64,000 nt of DNA, taken from positions 38,941,375 through 39,005,374 of the forward strand of contig CAIIXF020000005.1 of NCBI GenBank assembly GCA_903813345.2. Direction: 5' to 3'. The stretch is from Owenia fusiformis (taxonomy: Eukaryota; Annelida; Polychaeta; Sabellida; Oweniidae). The first letter of the stretch is position 1. Each line of letters starts with the position of its first letter. A program made the position numbers and the translations under genes. The notes below the pieces were generated by a model. It was given only the letters and a program-made list of their open reading frames with translations, searched no databases and had not been told where the DNA came from. Below are positions 41,401 to 51,200 of the stretch, one piece after another.

Positions 41401-44400
41401 TGGTTGTGAGTGCTACGATCGGTAATGTGACATTATTACAACTCTTAAAAAATGAATACCAGATATTGTCTTTGATTTTAGACCGTGTAATTCATGTATG
41501 CTATCTCGGAGAGTAAGATACTATCAACCGGCCCAACTTGTTTATTTGACTATGAAAAATGTTGGGCAGTCTGTTATATACTACATTGAAGCTGCCATCT
41601 TTCTACCCACTTAGTGACGAGTCAAACCAATCGGGTCGGTGTTATAGGACTGTTGCCCATGCGTGTTTCCTGGCATTTATAATTATTACCACCTTGCAGG
41701 GCCTGTTCTAGGGGTTTTAGTACTAGCTGAGAAGGCATTTAAATTGCTATATTGACGTGAGCAATATTGTGTCGGGCGTTAATGACTTTAGTCGGGCAAT
41801 AATGACATTATCCGCCCGGCTATGTTTCCCGGGAAAAATGATATCGTTCAGTGCGTAATATTTTCTATTTCAAATTTGCTATATCAGCCCTGGGCATTAA
41901 CGGTGGTAATAATAGTAATAACGTCATTTCTGCGGGCAAAATAGTGAAATATTGGACCTTGGTCCAATATTTCACTATATTGCCCTTTGAAATGACGTTA
42001 TTGTACTATTATGGTAATTAAAGTGATTGGTGAGAAAGGGTAAATGAGCAATTTTGGATATTGTTTTAGATGCCCATGTGGTCATAATGATAAAGGAGTT
42101 TGGATTAACTGTGAATGCTTCTTAAAGAAGACGGGATGTGGTGTACCCGAAGCATTGTGTCAGGGCGCTGATTGTCTTGTATGCCATCGTGATGGTACGT
42201 GTCTGATATGTACAGTTTTTTTTGCTGACATCTTTTATAAATTATTAGCTTTAACAAGTAAATAAATGGTAAATGCAATGATTTAAGGTCTAGTTAAATT
42301 ATATTGTTGCATTCTTCAATTTTAGTTGAATGTTGCTCCGATGATGAATGCAGACGAGAGTCATCAGATGATTGTTTCGTTTGCAAGAATTATGTCTGCG
42401 GTAAAATCCTAAATATCCTAAATATTAATTCTCTTCCATTTTTACACTATCCAGTCGTTAAGTAAGGTTTAAGTAATAAGCTCCCGATCTAATTTATTCA
42501 CTATACTATTTGGTAATTTTTTTATATGCAAATGCAAGTTTAAATACGCTTTTGTCTCCCAGTTAAGGAAATCAAAATCATTTCTCTTGAGTATTTGATT
42601 TTGCACCATTTTTCCAATTTTTACATTAATACGTTACTTTGTTATTTTAGTTAAACCAGATCTTCCACTTGGTAAGTTTCTTTTTTCTTGAAAAGGTTGC
42701 AAATGAGCGATTGTGTTTGACGTCAGTCTCCTGCTGCAATCTTTCTTTTTATTGGCTATATTATCTCGTGTATTCCCTTTACTACTCTTACATGATGACC
42801 GTATTTCAATTCCATATAACATCTGCAATATCTTCATATATCTAAGAAATGTTTCTATCAAATATAAAAGATGATAAACGAATTTTTATCAAAATGATAC
42901 TCACATGTATGTACTGACTCTTGTCATGCTTCTGAAACATAGCATTTTTGTAAACTTGTCAAGGTGTTAATGTAGTGAACACCCTGAAGAACAGACCTGT
43001 TTGAATTTCTTTTATACAGCGTGTAAAGTAGATAGTGATTGTTGTGGTGAGCGGCCATATTGTTGTCACGGAATTTGCAGTGAATGCTCCTCGGATTCTC
43101 ACTGTAGTGGTACAAACAGAGACAAATGTGTCAAGGGAGACGTCGGCTACTGGGTGTGCGGTTAGTATCATGCCTATACAGACACAAGTTTCAGTATCAG
43201 TATACTTTAAAACTACTAGTATACGTTTTAGTTATAAAACAGGTAATGCGCCTATTTTTGAAGGAAAAAGGACAAAATATCATTTCAGACATGTCACTCA
43301 CACAGTCAATAAAATATGATTAGAACTTTAATTTGTGTCAATTCTGAAGTGAAAAAAAATTACTCGCATAGAAGACAGCATTTGAAGTTCAAAGATCAAA
43401 AGAAGTGAATTACCACTTTTCACAAAGTGTATGTTTTTAAGTAACTCTTGGATTTAAAGATGGCGCATGGTTGAAAATCCTATCAAAAATGAATGGATAA
43501 TTAATGCAAACAACAATGCCATCTTTCTATGGCATTGCTAAAAACTTGACATATATAAATTGATAGATCAAAAATATTTTTTCATGATCTAGTGTCAACT
43601 CTAATGTGGTCTGTTTGAGCTGTTTTTTTGGTGTCAAATGAAAGATCAGGTACTAATTAATCCATTGGAAAAACTATGAAGATCAAAAGTGACAAGACTT
43701 CATTTACACACTTTGTCCCTTTAAGAAGTTTTCTACTAACAAAGGTTTAAAATGGAAGGATGTTGGTGTTTAAAGACTCAACGCCACTGTACAGGGTTGG
43801 CCAAAAAACGTTCACATTTTTGTTTGTGTTACAGCCTTGTTGATATTACAGACAAATGTATAAATAATCTATCATTGCAAAGACAATTCAATTTACAATA
43901 AAATGATATATAATTCATTCAATATAAATGAGCATTTGTCTTAAAATATCATTTCGATTATCACAGCGGTCAAAATCATGATTTACCAATTGCTGAATAC
44001 ATAACACTAAGAACTGATCAGACAGATATAACCCCTATGTCAGCTTTAGGGATATAATTCTAACTATAGAAGGTCAAAATTGCTGACTTATGTACCAAAT
44101 GAAAGAAAATTGATTTACAAATGCAACAATGGAGTCACCAATAGCCATTCATATTTCCAACATATCAGCAGATATTACAAAAATAAAAAATGTGGACGTT
44201 TTTTGGCCCACCCTGTACATACCATTTGCAGTAGTTTGACTTTCCTTCATCCAAATCGTGATCCTTAGGATTACAAAGGGATGTTTGAACATCAAGTCGA
44301 GGTGTGGGGTGGATGGATGGACCTTGGTTTGCAATAGTCAATTCACAACTAGACCGTAGGGTTAACCATGGACCTTTATCCTTCAATGATTTAACCATAC

Positions 44401-45707
44401 TTAATATGAATATAAATTTCTTCATCAGGTGATCCTCACTTTGATGTCCAGTTGAACAATGGTTTGGATTCTCATTTCTGCTTTGACATCGCTGGTAATT
44501 CTGGAGCCATATACCAACTCGTTCATGATACTAACATCGGTGAGTAGCCATGGGAACCTTGGAGAAGACGGTCATGTCCAATTTGTACATATACGTCATT
44601 GATAACACGTTTATTCAATAATTATAGGTCGAAGATTCACTCAACTATTGATAGTAACTTTTTGAACCTGAAAAGATGTCTAGATGTGGGGCAAGATAAT
44701 TAGTGATTAGTGTTTATCATTTTGGCTGAACCAAATTTAGACTAGTTCGAATTCGAAATTGTGTTGTTGGGATAATGAGATGAATGGCTGTTTTGCACCA
44801 GGTTCCTTTGTAATAATAATGACCTGTAGTTGTTATTACCATATAGTTCCCGTAACTGTTTGGTTATCGAAACTATTTTGTGTTTCAGGGTTGAATAAAA
44901 ACCACCCATGTGTCATTTACTTTCAGATATCAGGATGAAAATATTCAGCCCAAATAAAAGATATAGGGGTCGATGGGCTAAGGAAATAGCTATTGGGACA
45001 AACAATGTTCGAATCGTAATCGACAAAAATGGAATTCACAATGGAACAACAATGTATAAATGGGGACCATTACAACATATTGCTATTGAAGAACCGAGTC
45101 AGATGAACCTGTTAGTTCGAGAGAATTATGCAGAAATTGTGGTGGCAAAGATCGTTATTGAAATTGAAATTAAACGTGGAAAGATTCCAAATTTGAAGTT
45201 CAGCATACATCAACAAGGCGGGCTAGGGATTGGCGTTCATGGTATTCTAGGTCAGTAAAATATGGCCCAAACCAGCAGAGATATATAAATATGAACTTCT
45301 TTTGATGTATCTGGGCCAAGCTGACTACACTCACAGCATTTTCAAATGATTTGGACATAGAAAAGGTTTAGTCATCGTAACACTGTCAACAATTAGGCTA
45401 TAAGGTTTATTCGATATATTTTTATTTGTTTAATTCGTTGACCAAGTTTGTGCTTGGACGCGGATGTAAAAAAGGAATTTTTCATTTTAAAATTGTTGAT
45501 TTTCTTTTAGGTGATGTAGCCAATCAAGCAGAGGTCATCCCTGCTAATAGCCACAGTAAACATGGTAACATAAAGCTGTTTGGCTCACGTTTTCCGATTG
45601 AAGAGAAAGTCAGAAAGATAAGCGCTGGAAAATGTTGGTTCCTTAAAGGCCAACATGGCCAGTTTGACAAAAAGCTTAAGCAATATATTAAGAAGACACT
45701 GTTTTAA
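31173..45707 (+). CDS. Gene A: 25-exon secreted mosaic protein ending in an ITIH-C-like domain
   Basis: The exons are 31173-31233, 31468-31646, 35000-35212, 35351-35458, 36230-36530, 36755-36952, 37059-37314, 37500-37674, 37760-37939, 38180-38346, 38538-38703, 39007-39105, 39445-39630, 39745-40008, 40129-40366, 40594-40729, 40934-41074, 41291-41421, 42070-42194, 42326-42400, 42651-42671, 43020-43160, 44429-44539, 44927-45250 and 45511-45707. All phases agree if one base is restored in the GGGG run at 39472-39475, giving about 1397 residues. The order is signal peptide, two EGF-like units, Cys-rich/PSI-like units, a beta-rich region, PAN/Apple, CxC repeats, a small Cys module and an ITIH-C-like domain. 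There is no VWA or VIT domain, so it is not an orthodox ITIH. It is probably an extracellular or matrix protein of unknown role. Confidence 0.82.
33216..34465. mobile_element. mariner-type element, 1.25 kb, in gene A intron 2
   Basis: The termini CAGGGTGACACAAAAATGCC and the exact inverse GGCATTTTTGTGTCACCCTG are flanked by TA on both sides. An internal palindrome with 24-bp arms (starting ATGACCTGAATCGATTGC) spans 33768-33864. The short minus-strand ORFs do not form a recognisable transposase. Confidence 0.7.
34560..34990. other. Gene A intron 2, remainder
   Basis: ORFs on both strands around 34468-34873 overlap each other and have no splice support. Nothing else was seen here. Confidence 0.4.
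36230..39630 (+). CDS. Gene A exons 5-13: unrecognised beta-rich region with furin-type site
   Basis: Residues about 188-763 form no family I can name. Exons 10-13 alternate hydrophobic and polar residues (LTLTFSPTLMFRPSVTFSAE; ASVTGSVSASALATAGGTW; TATLTPTLGAQW), which suggests an extended beta structure. Exon 9 contains ARKKR/ATFSKTF at residues 534-538, a good furin consensus, so the protein may be cut in two. Exon 6 is strongly acidic. Exon 8 uses the acceptor TCTTTCCAG at 37499; the upstream CCGACAG would break phase. Exon 13 needs a one-base correction at 39472-39475. Confidence 0.7.
39745..40008 (+). CDS. Gene A exon 14: PAN/Apple-like domain
   Basis: A single phase 1-1 exon of 88 codons (residues about 764-851). 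It reads TLDQCKASCTASDDCKSFEC, then a SGC.RC pair, and ends LADLYVKE. This is the usual Apple/PAN pattern of a Cys helix followed by a Cys near the end of the fold. Such domains bind proteins or carbohydrates. The symmetrical phases make it a typical shuffled module. Confidence 0.75.
40129..42671 (+). CDS. Gene A exons 15-21: acidic linker and CxC-rich repeats
   Basis: Exon 15 is an acidic/hydrophobic segment with a CAENC pair. Exons 16-19 carry repeated CxC motifs in the form CPDGTPS/CPDGKPE/CEDGKTM (CLCKCTCPDG, CLCKKCPDGK, WCPCPCLDGK, CSCPCEDGKT, CPCNCTCKDC). The spacing suggests short tandem units of about 22-25 residues. Exon 20 is ECCSDDECRRES. Exon 21 is only 21 nt (VKPDLPL) in phase 1-1. 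A metal-binding or disulfide-knot stalk is possible. Confidence 0.72.
41682..42010. mobile_element. MITE with ATTATTACCACC ends, plus long palindrome
   Basis: ATTATTACCACC (41682) and its inverse GGTGGTAATAAT (ending 41913) bound a small element in gene A intron 18. It is followed directly by a long palindrome, 41911-42010, centred on GGACC-TT-GGTCC with perfect 18-bp inner arms. Confidence 0.55.
43020..45707 (+). CDS. Gene A exons 22-25: Cys module and ITIH C-terminal-like domain
   Basis: Exon 22 encodes CKVDSDCCGERPYCCHGICS and then ECSSDSHC, a CxxDxxCC-type module. Exon 23 opens GDPHFDVQLNNG and continues to HFCFDIAG. Exon 24 (108 codons) is beta-rich with IEIEIKRGK and ends GVHGILG. Exon 25 has GKCWFLK and ends KQYIKKTLF. 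GDPHF, the mid-domain LLG-like motif and the CWF...YI..LF end match the ITI heavy-chain C-terminal domain (Pfam ITI_HC_C). Gene B carries the same four exons in the same phases, with the 111-nt exon identical in length. Confidence 0.78.
43285..43735 (+). repeat. Low-copy repeat R1, uninterrupted copy
   Basis: This is the inverse counterpart of 12685-13540. It lies in gene A intron 22 and lacks the inserted MITE, so it preserves the empty target site at ATTAATTATCC/GGATAATTAATG. Confidence 0.65.
43792..44215. mobile_element. mariner-type MITE, 424 bp
   Basis: CAGGGTTGGCCAAAAAACGT and the inverse ACGTTTTTTGGCCCACCCTG lie between TA dinucleotides (GTAC on both sides). A decayed right end of the same family may be at 47762-47790. 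There is no transposase. Confidence 0.65.
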
Positions 45708-45899
45708 ACATTGACAGTACTCGTGTGTCATATATAGATTAATGAAGAGAAAATATAGTAACAGAAAACGTTAAGATTTAGTAGGCGATTGTTTTGTTTT
45801 TGAAGAATTACAATACTTGTTTTAAACACTGATATTTTATTCTAAAGATAAAATACGTTTTCTCTACCATAGAGTTTATTATCAAATTATACAGTAAAC

Positions 45900-45905
45900 A
45901 ATAAA
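45900..45905 (+). terminator. Poly(A) signal of gene A
   Basis: AATAAA lies 193 bp after the stop codon of gene A, the first canonical signal in the 3' flank. Confidence 0.5.
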
Positions 45906-45909
45906 ACAT

Positions 45910-48220
45910 GTAAATCTGGACATTTCTTGATGTGATGGTTTTTATATGTCCAATTTCTAAGGACATTGACCAGTTGATTGTAATGTTAACAAACCTTGAA
46001 ATGGGAACACCTTCTAACCTAAATGTGTCGTTCAGATTTTTTTTACTTGATATCGATATCTAAGAGTAAACAAGCATTGCCATCTTTCAATCGGAGTAAA
46101 TATTATTAAATATGGAGGTTAAGGTCCACATTTCCTAAAAGAACAAATACTACATGTATTGTAACCCTCAATGGATCATATCCCCTCTCAATTGTTTTCC
46201 AAGGAATCTAATTATAGATATTTTTCCTTATACATTTATATTTAATTGGTCAAGTCAATGCTACAAAGCAGGGGCAAATATCATACCCAGATACCCACAA
46301 TTCTACATGTTCTACATTTTATTTCCATTAATTCAGGAGAATATGTTGCAAGACATGTGTGACTGAGTGACTACTCTATATAGCATCAAATGATATCACC
46401 ACTCACGACAACAGTCAGACATGCATTTTTGTATACAAAAGCCTGGGTTTAACACAAAACGTATATTACAATGCAAATATTTGAACATAATAAAAAATGG
46501 CACAAATTGGCAGATATACGTATACTAGTATGATTTGTCCACACAAGATGAACAATTTAGGTAGTCCTCAATAATGGGATCAATCTGACCGTACCATATT
46601 CATGTTTGAAATATAAAATGTACGGATGTTTGATATGGATGTTGTTGAATAATGATAAAGCTTCATTAAAACCGATGGCAACAAGCGCAGCTTTAATTTC
46701 TTCAGTGTTGTTTATATGCATTTTATGTAAGATAAATAAATGGGCCATTAAGATGAATATCCGTTTGTGAACAATCCAATATTCGAGTTGAAACCATTCA
46801 TTTGACAAACATACTGGTATTAGGAACATTAACAACTATATGTGAAGCGGAACTGCGTAGAACTGCTTTGTGATAATCTCTATTTATCTCATGGGGGGGG
46901 GCATTTTACGTCAAACAATTCATCATTACAGAAATCTAGCAATATCCTAGATGCGAGTAGAAATAATCTTGATTTACGTCATTAAAATTCACAATTCAGT
47001 CAAACTGATGTCATATTTGGAATCTACATATAAAATTACATCTAACAATGTGGTTTTGAAAAGAGTTTATCAACTTTGAAAATTTAATTTTCTTTGAAAA
47101 TGTGACTTAGGTCGGGGAGATTCCCCATAGACCCCATGTTGTAAAACTACAAAAAGTGAAACATCTTTTCTTGTGTTGGGCAGATAATATTTTCTTTTAC
47201 TGGACATCTGACCTCCCCTCGATTTTTTAACAGCACTTTTTGCATTTTTTGTGAGCCACAGATATGAGACACTTTTAAGCGTAAAAACCAAGGTGATTGG
47301 AGGTAGAGGGTTCTTTAATATGTGGGCTCACTCAAGCACCATACTTATCTTTCTTGCCACAAATAAGATCTCGAAATAGGTTTCACTGTAAACCTGGTAA
47401 AGACAGATTTTTCAAAATCACCATATCATTTTCTCTTGATGCTGAATCACTTTTCTAGTCATTCGCCTTATGATACTTCTGATATTCCATTTTTGAATGG
47501 AAATTATTTCAGAATAAACTGAACAGCCTGCTTATGTGTGTCTCTGACAGACTGAAAATTGTTGCTTCGAATAACATTCTGAAATCTGTGATTTTTCAAA
47601 TAGACCCCTCATGTCTGTTTACCTATTGTACAAAACTCCCTAGAGAAATATTAGTCCCACTTTGAACAGAAACGATTGTAAATTAAAGATTGATTTTTAC
47701 ATATCCTGCCAAACTTTTATTGAAATCTATGCATTTTAAGAAAAGGTATATCGAAATAAAAAGTGGACGTTTTAGGCCGATTCTGTAGATTGGACCAATT
47801 GAGCAAGTCCGTGTTCTCCCACCTAGGTTTAGACAAACATATTCTGGAAACCAGTGATTTGGAACAAAATCAAATGCCAACTAATGCTTTCATTATTCTA
47901 TTTTACACCCATTTGACTTCTACAAAGATGCAACCAAAAGAATAGATTTGCCTATAAGTATAGATCATAAAAGTTGTTTTGTAAATATTAAGTTGACAAT
48001 TAAAATAACGATCCGCAAATAAAATACATCTGTGGATTATAATTAGAATACTCAAGAGTGATTGGTTTAGGATAGTATCCGAACCTTATGATCAAAGGAA
48101 AGAGGACAACACATTTGTGATTCATACTGATGCATTGGCAAAAAACATCAACGGAAATTTGGGGTTAACATATCGTTGGAAACTCAGAATTTTTCGATTA
48201 AAAACAACTTTTACTGAACG
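45910..48220. other. Intergenic interval between genes A and B
   Basis: No exon with paired splice sites and matching phase was found. A possible decayed MITE end (AGTGGACGTTTTAGGCC) is at 47762-47790. The ORFs listed by length here overlap on both strands and look random. Confidence 0.45.
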
Positions 48221-48223
48221 ATC

Positions 48224-51200
48224 ATGTCTTGGGGACTAAAGCTGTTCATGTTGATCGTATTTGCCACTATTGCATATGGGAAACATGGGAGCAAAGAACA
48301 TGGGAGCAAAGAACACGGTGATAGGTCCAAACAAGGTAAGAAAGGCAATGAGATAAGTAATATATTTCAGTACTATTTCTGTTAATTCAATTGAACATGT
48401 GATCCAAAAATGGCTCCACTACTTTTTAAACAGGAAAAATGAAAATGCAGAAGTACAGTACACACATGTCAAATGCCAAAATGTCCCCAAAATGATAAAA
48501 ACAAGTTCCGATCATGATAGAATCAGAAAAACGAAACGAGATATTCATAGATAGTAATAGGAATGTATGTGACATAGCTAGACAGCTGTTTTTATTGCAG
48601 AGTCTACATACAGTATTGATGCCATCGCGGATTATATTAAGAAGCATGAAGAACTGAAAACGACACCATACTGGGACACGAAGGGCATCACATACGTAGG
48701 TAAATATCACTTATACGACCATGTTCAAACAGTTAGTGACATTGCAAATTACATGGAAAATAGAATAATACTATATGGTTTTCAGTAAAAGTAAGCTAAC
48801 ATTAATAACAATTCAATGTTGCTACCATATGGTCGAAACTTGTCAGATTGTAAAACACTTTGTCTTTCAATATCATTTGCCTACCCCATTATAAGTTGTC
48901 AGTGGAAGCATTTGTAGGTCCCCTCTTCAGAGAATAATTCACTTGTCAACTATAAATAGTATCATGTGACTATAAAACTGAGTAATTGCATTCTATTGCC
49001 GTGGTCATATCCTGGGGGTCATATTTGCTCCGATTTTCAGTACCGTCGCCCGGCCCGATTTAGCATTTTGTACAAAACTGCATTCATATTTGAACAAAAT
49101 ACTCATCGGCCGGGTGGAGCATCGCAGCAAATGTGACCACGGTATATGCAAATCGATTTTAGTCAATTATATGACTGTTCAAAATAGGAGTGGGATTTAA
49201 CATGAGCCGAGATGGTGCAAAGAGGGATTGGAAAAAGGTTCTCCCAAAAGTTGATTTTGATCTTGTTAAGATAGGTGAGCAGGAGATAAAGGAAAATGAG
49301 GCTTTGAAACTTTTAAAGGTATGTATTCTTCTGATATCTATCTTTTTTAATTCATTTTATTTCAGATTAAGTAGTGTTAGATACAATGCAATACAGTACA
49401 ATACGGTGCAGTAACAGTATAGTCAAGTACAGTACATTGCAGTGCAGTATAATGTAATGCAATACAACATAATGTAATACAATACAATATAATGCAATGC
49501 AATGCAATACAATACAATACAATACAATGCAATGCAATGCAATGCAATACAATACAATACAATACAATACAATACAATACATATTATTCTATCGTTGTTC
49601 CCACTCAGGACCCTATAGGCAGAGGCAGCAGCCCCCAACTCCCCAATTAAAATGCAATCTTTTACTATATAATTTAATAACTGTGCTGTTAATTGGGTTC
49701 AATAATAAACTTAATATAAAATAAGTCTTATGTAAGATGAGATATAAAGCGTTTTTATTCGAAACACAAATGTTTTGACATGTCCGACATCTTAGATCTA
49801 GCAGCCTGTCGGCTATTGGTTAAAACACATCACGTGGTACAAAAGTAGGTCACTAAGCACGTGGCCTGATAAACAATAGATGTTGATGAGTGAATATATC
49901 AGCTAACACTACAATAACCATGACAACAAATTGTAAAGGTTACATTGAGGGACACCTATAATGCCAATCGGGTCCCTCGTGTATGACCTGTACTTGATTA
50001 GATAATGGAAATACAATTCATTGATGAAAAATGGTTTTAAATTATATTGTTTTAAGTTTTATTAAAAATGTAATCAACAAAAAGTTTAAATCATCATCTG
50101 CCCCTTAGGTGCGTCGTAGTACATAAATACATCCAACATTTTTCACATTATACTTTAGGCTGACTTGAAAAACATATACATCCCGAGAGCAAAGCGTATA
50201 TTTCCAAAGTTTCATCGTTTTTGTCCTGAGCTCCAATCTGCAATCGTGGACGCCCTCTTTCATGGTGACTTGGCGAAGAATATACAGGCTTTGATCAAGT
50301 CAAGGAAATGGAAAGAAGCTGGTGAAAAGTACATCGACCAGAGGATTTACAAAGAAGTGGTTGAAGGCGAATTTGAAGGCCCTAATTATGAAAGGATTAT
50401 AAACAGAATGAATCAAAATAAAGCAATATTTGAAAGACAAGGTAGATCATTATGAACATTAGTATTTCTACATTACCATCTTGGTTTCCATAGAAAATAA
50501 CTTCTGTCGAACTTGATATTTGTCCAGTTTTTAATTTTGCCGAGTAGGGACAACTTATGTCATGTTCATGTAATTGAAGAATGCGATACCCCCACTCAGT
50601 GTGAAAAAGACGAAGACTGCGAATGTTGTAACAACCAGCCATACTGCAGAAAGGGCATGTGTAGCGAATGTGAAAAAGATCAACACTGTACCAAAAAAGG
50701 AAAAAGCAAGTGCGAAGAAGGGAACGGTGGTAATTGGGTCTGTGGTGAGCCATTTCAATTGCATTTAATTTTTTAATTCGTATCTGAACTAGAAATACTT
50801 TCCTATCGCCTTGTCAGACTTAATGTAACTGTCTTTTGAATGAATATTTATGTTTATTGAACAATAGTTCTACCACAAAAATATTTTTGCTTTTTCCAGG
50901 CGACCCTCATGTGTCTGTCAAGCTTAACGACGGATCTAATACAAATTTCTGTTTCGACGTTGTGGGTAAAACAGGCGAAATATTTCAGTTTGTTAAGACA
51001 CGGCATCTTGGTGAGTTTAAGAAATCAAATATTCATTTATTCATTTCGATACGTGCACACACCCTCATTTTAAAATTTTAACCCGACAGCTCCACCAAGT
51101 GTTACTTTTTCATATTTTATAGTAGAATAGCAGATGCTAATAAGCATACAAACCATGCCCACAAAATGATAACATGAACAATTTATAACCTGGCATTACA

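Noticed and set aside
47762-47790. Full mariner-type MITE at 47.7 kb
   Set aside because: Only a degraded right end is visible; no matching left end was found.
49367-49724. Overlapping ORFs on both strands made of repeated CIVLY or YNTIQ motifs
   Set aside because: They are translations of the pentanucleotide microsatellite, which stays open in every frame.
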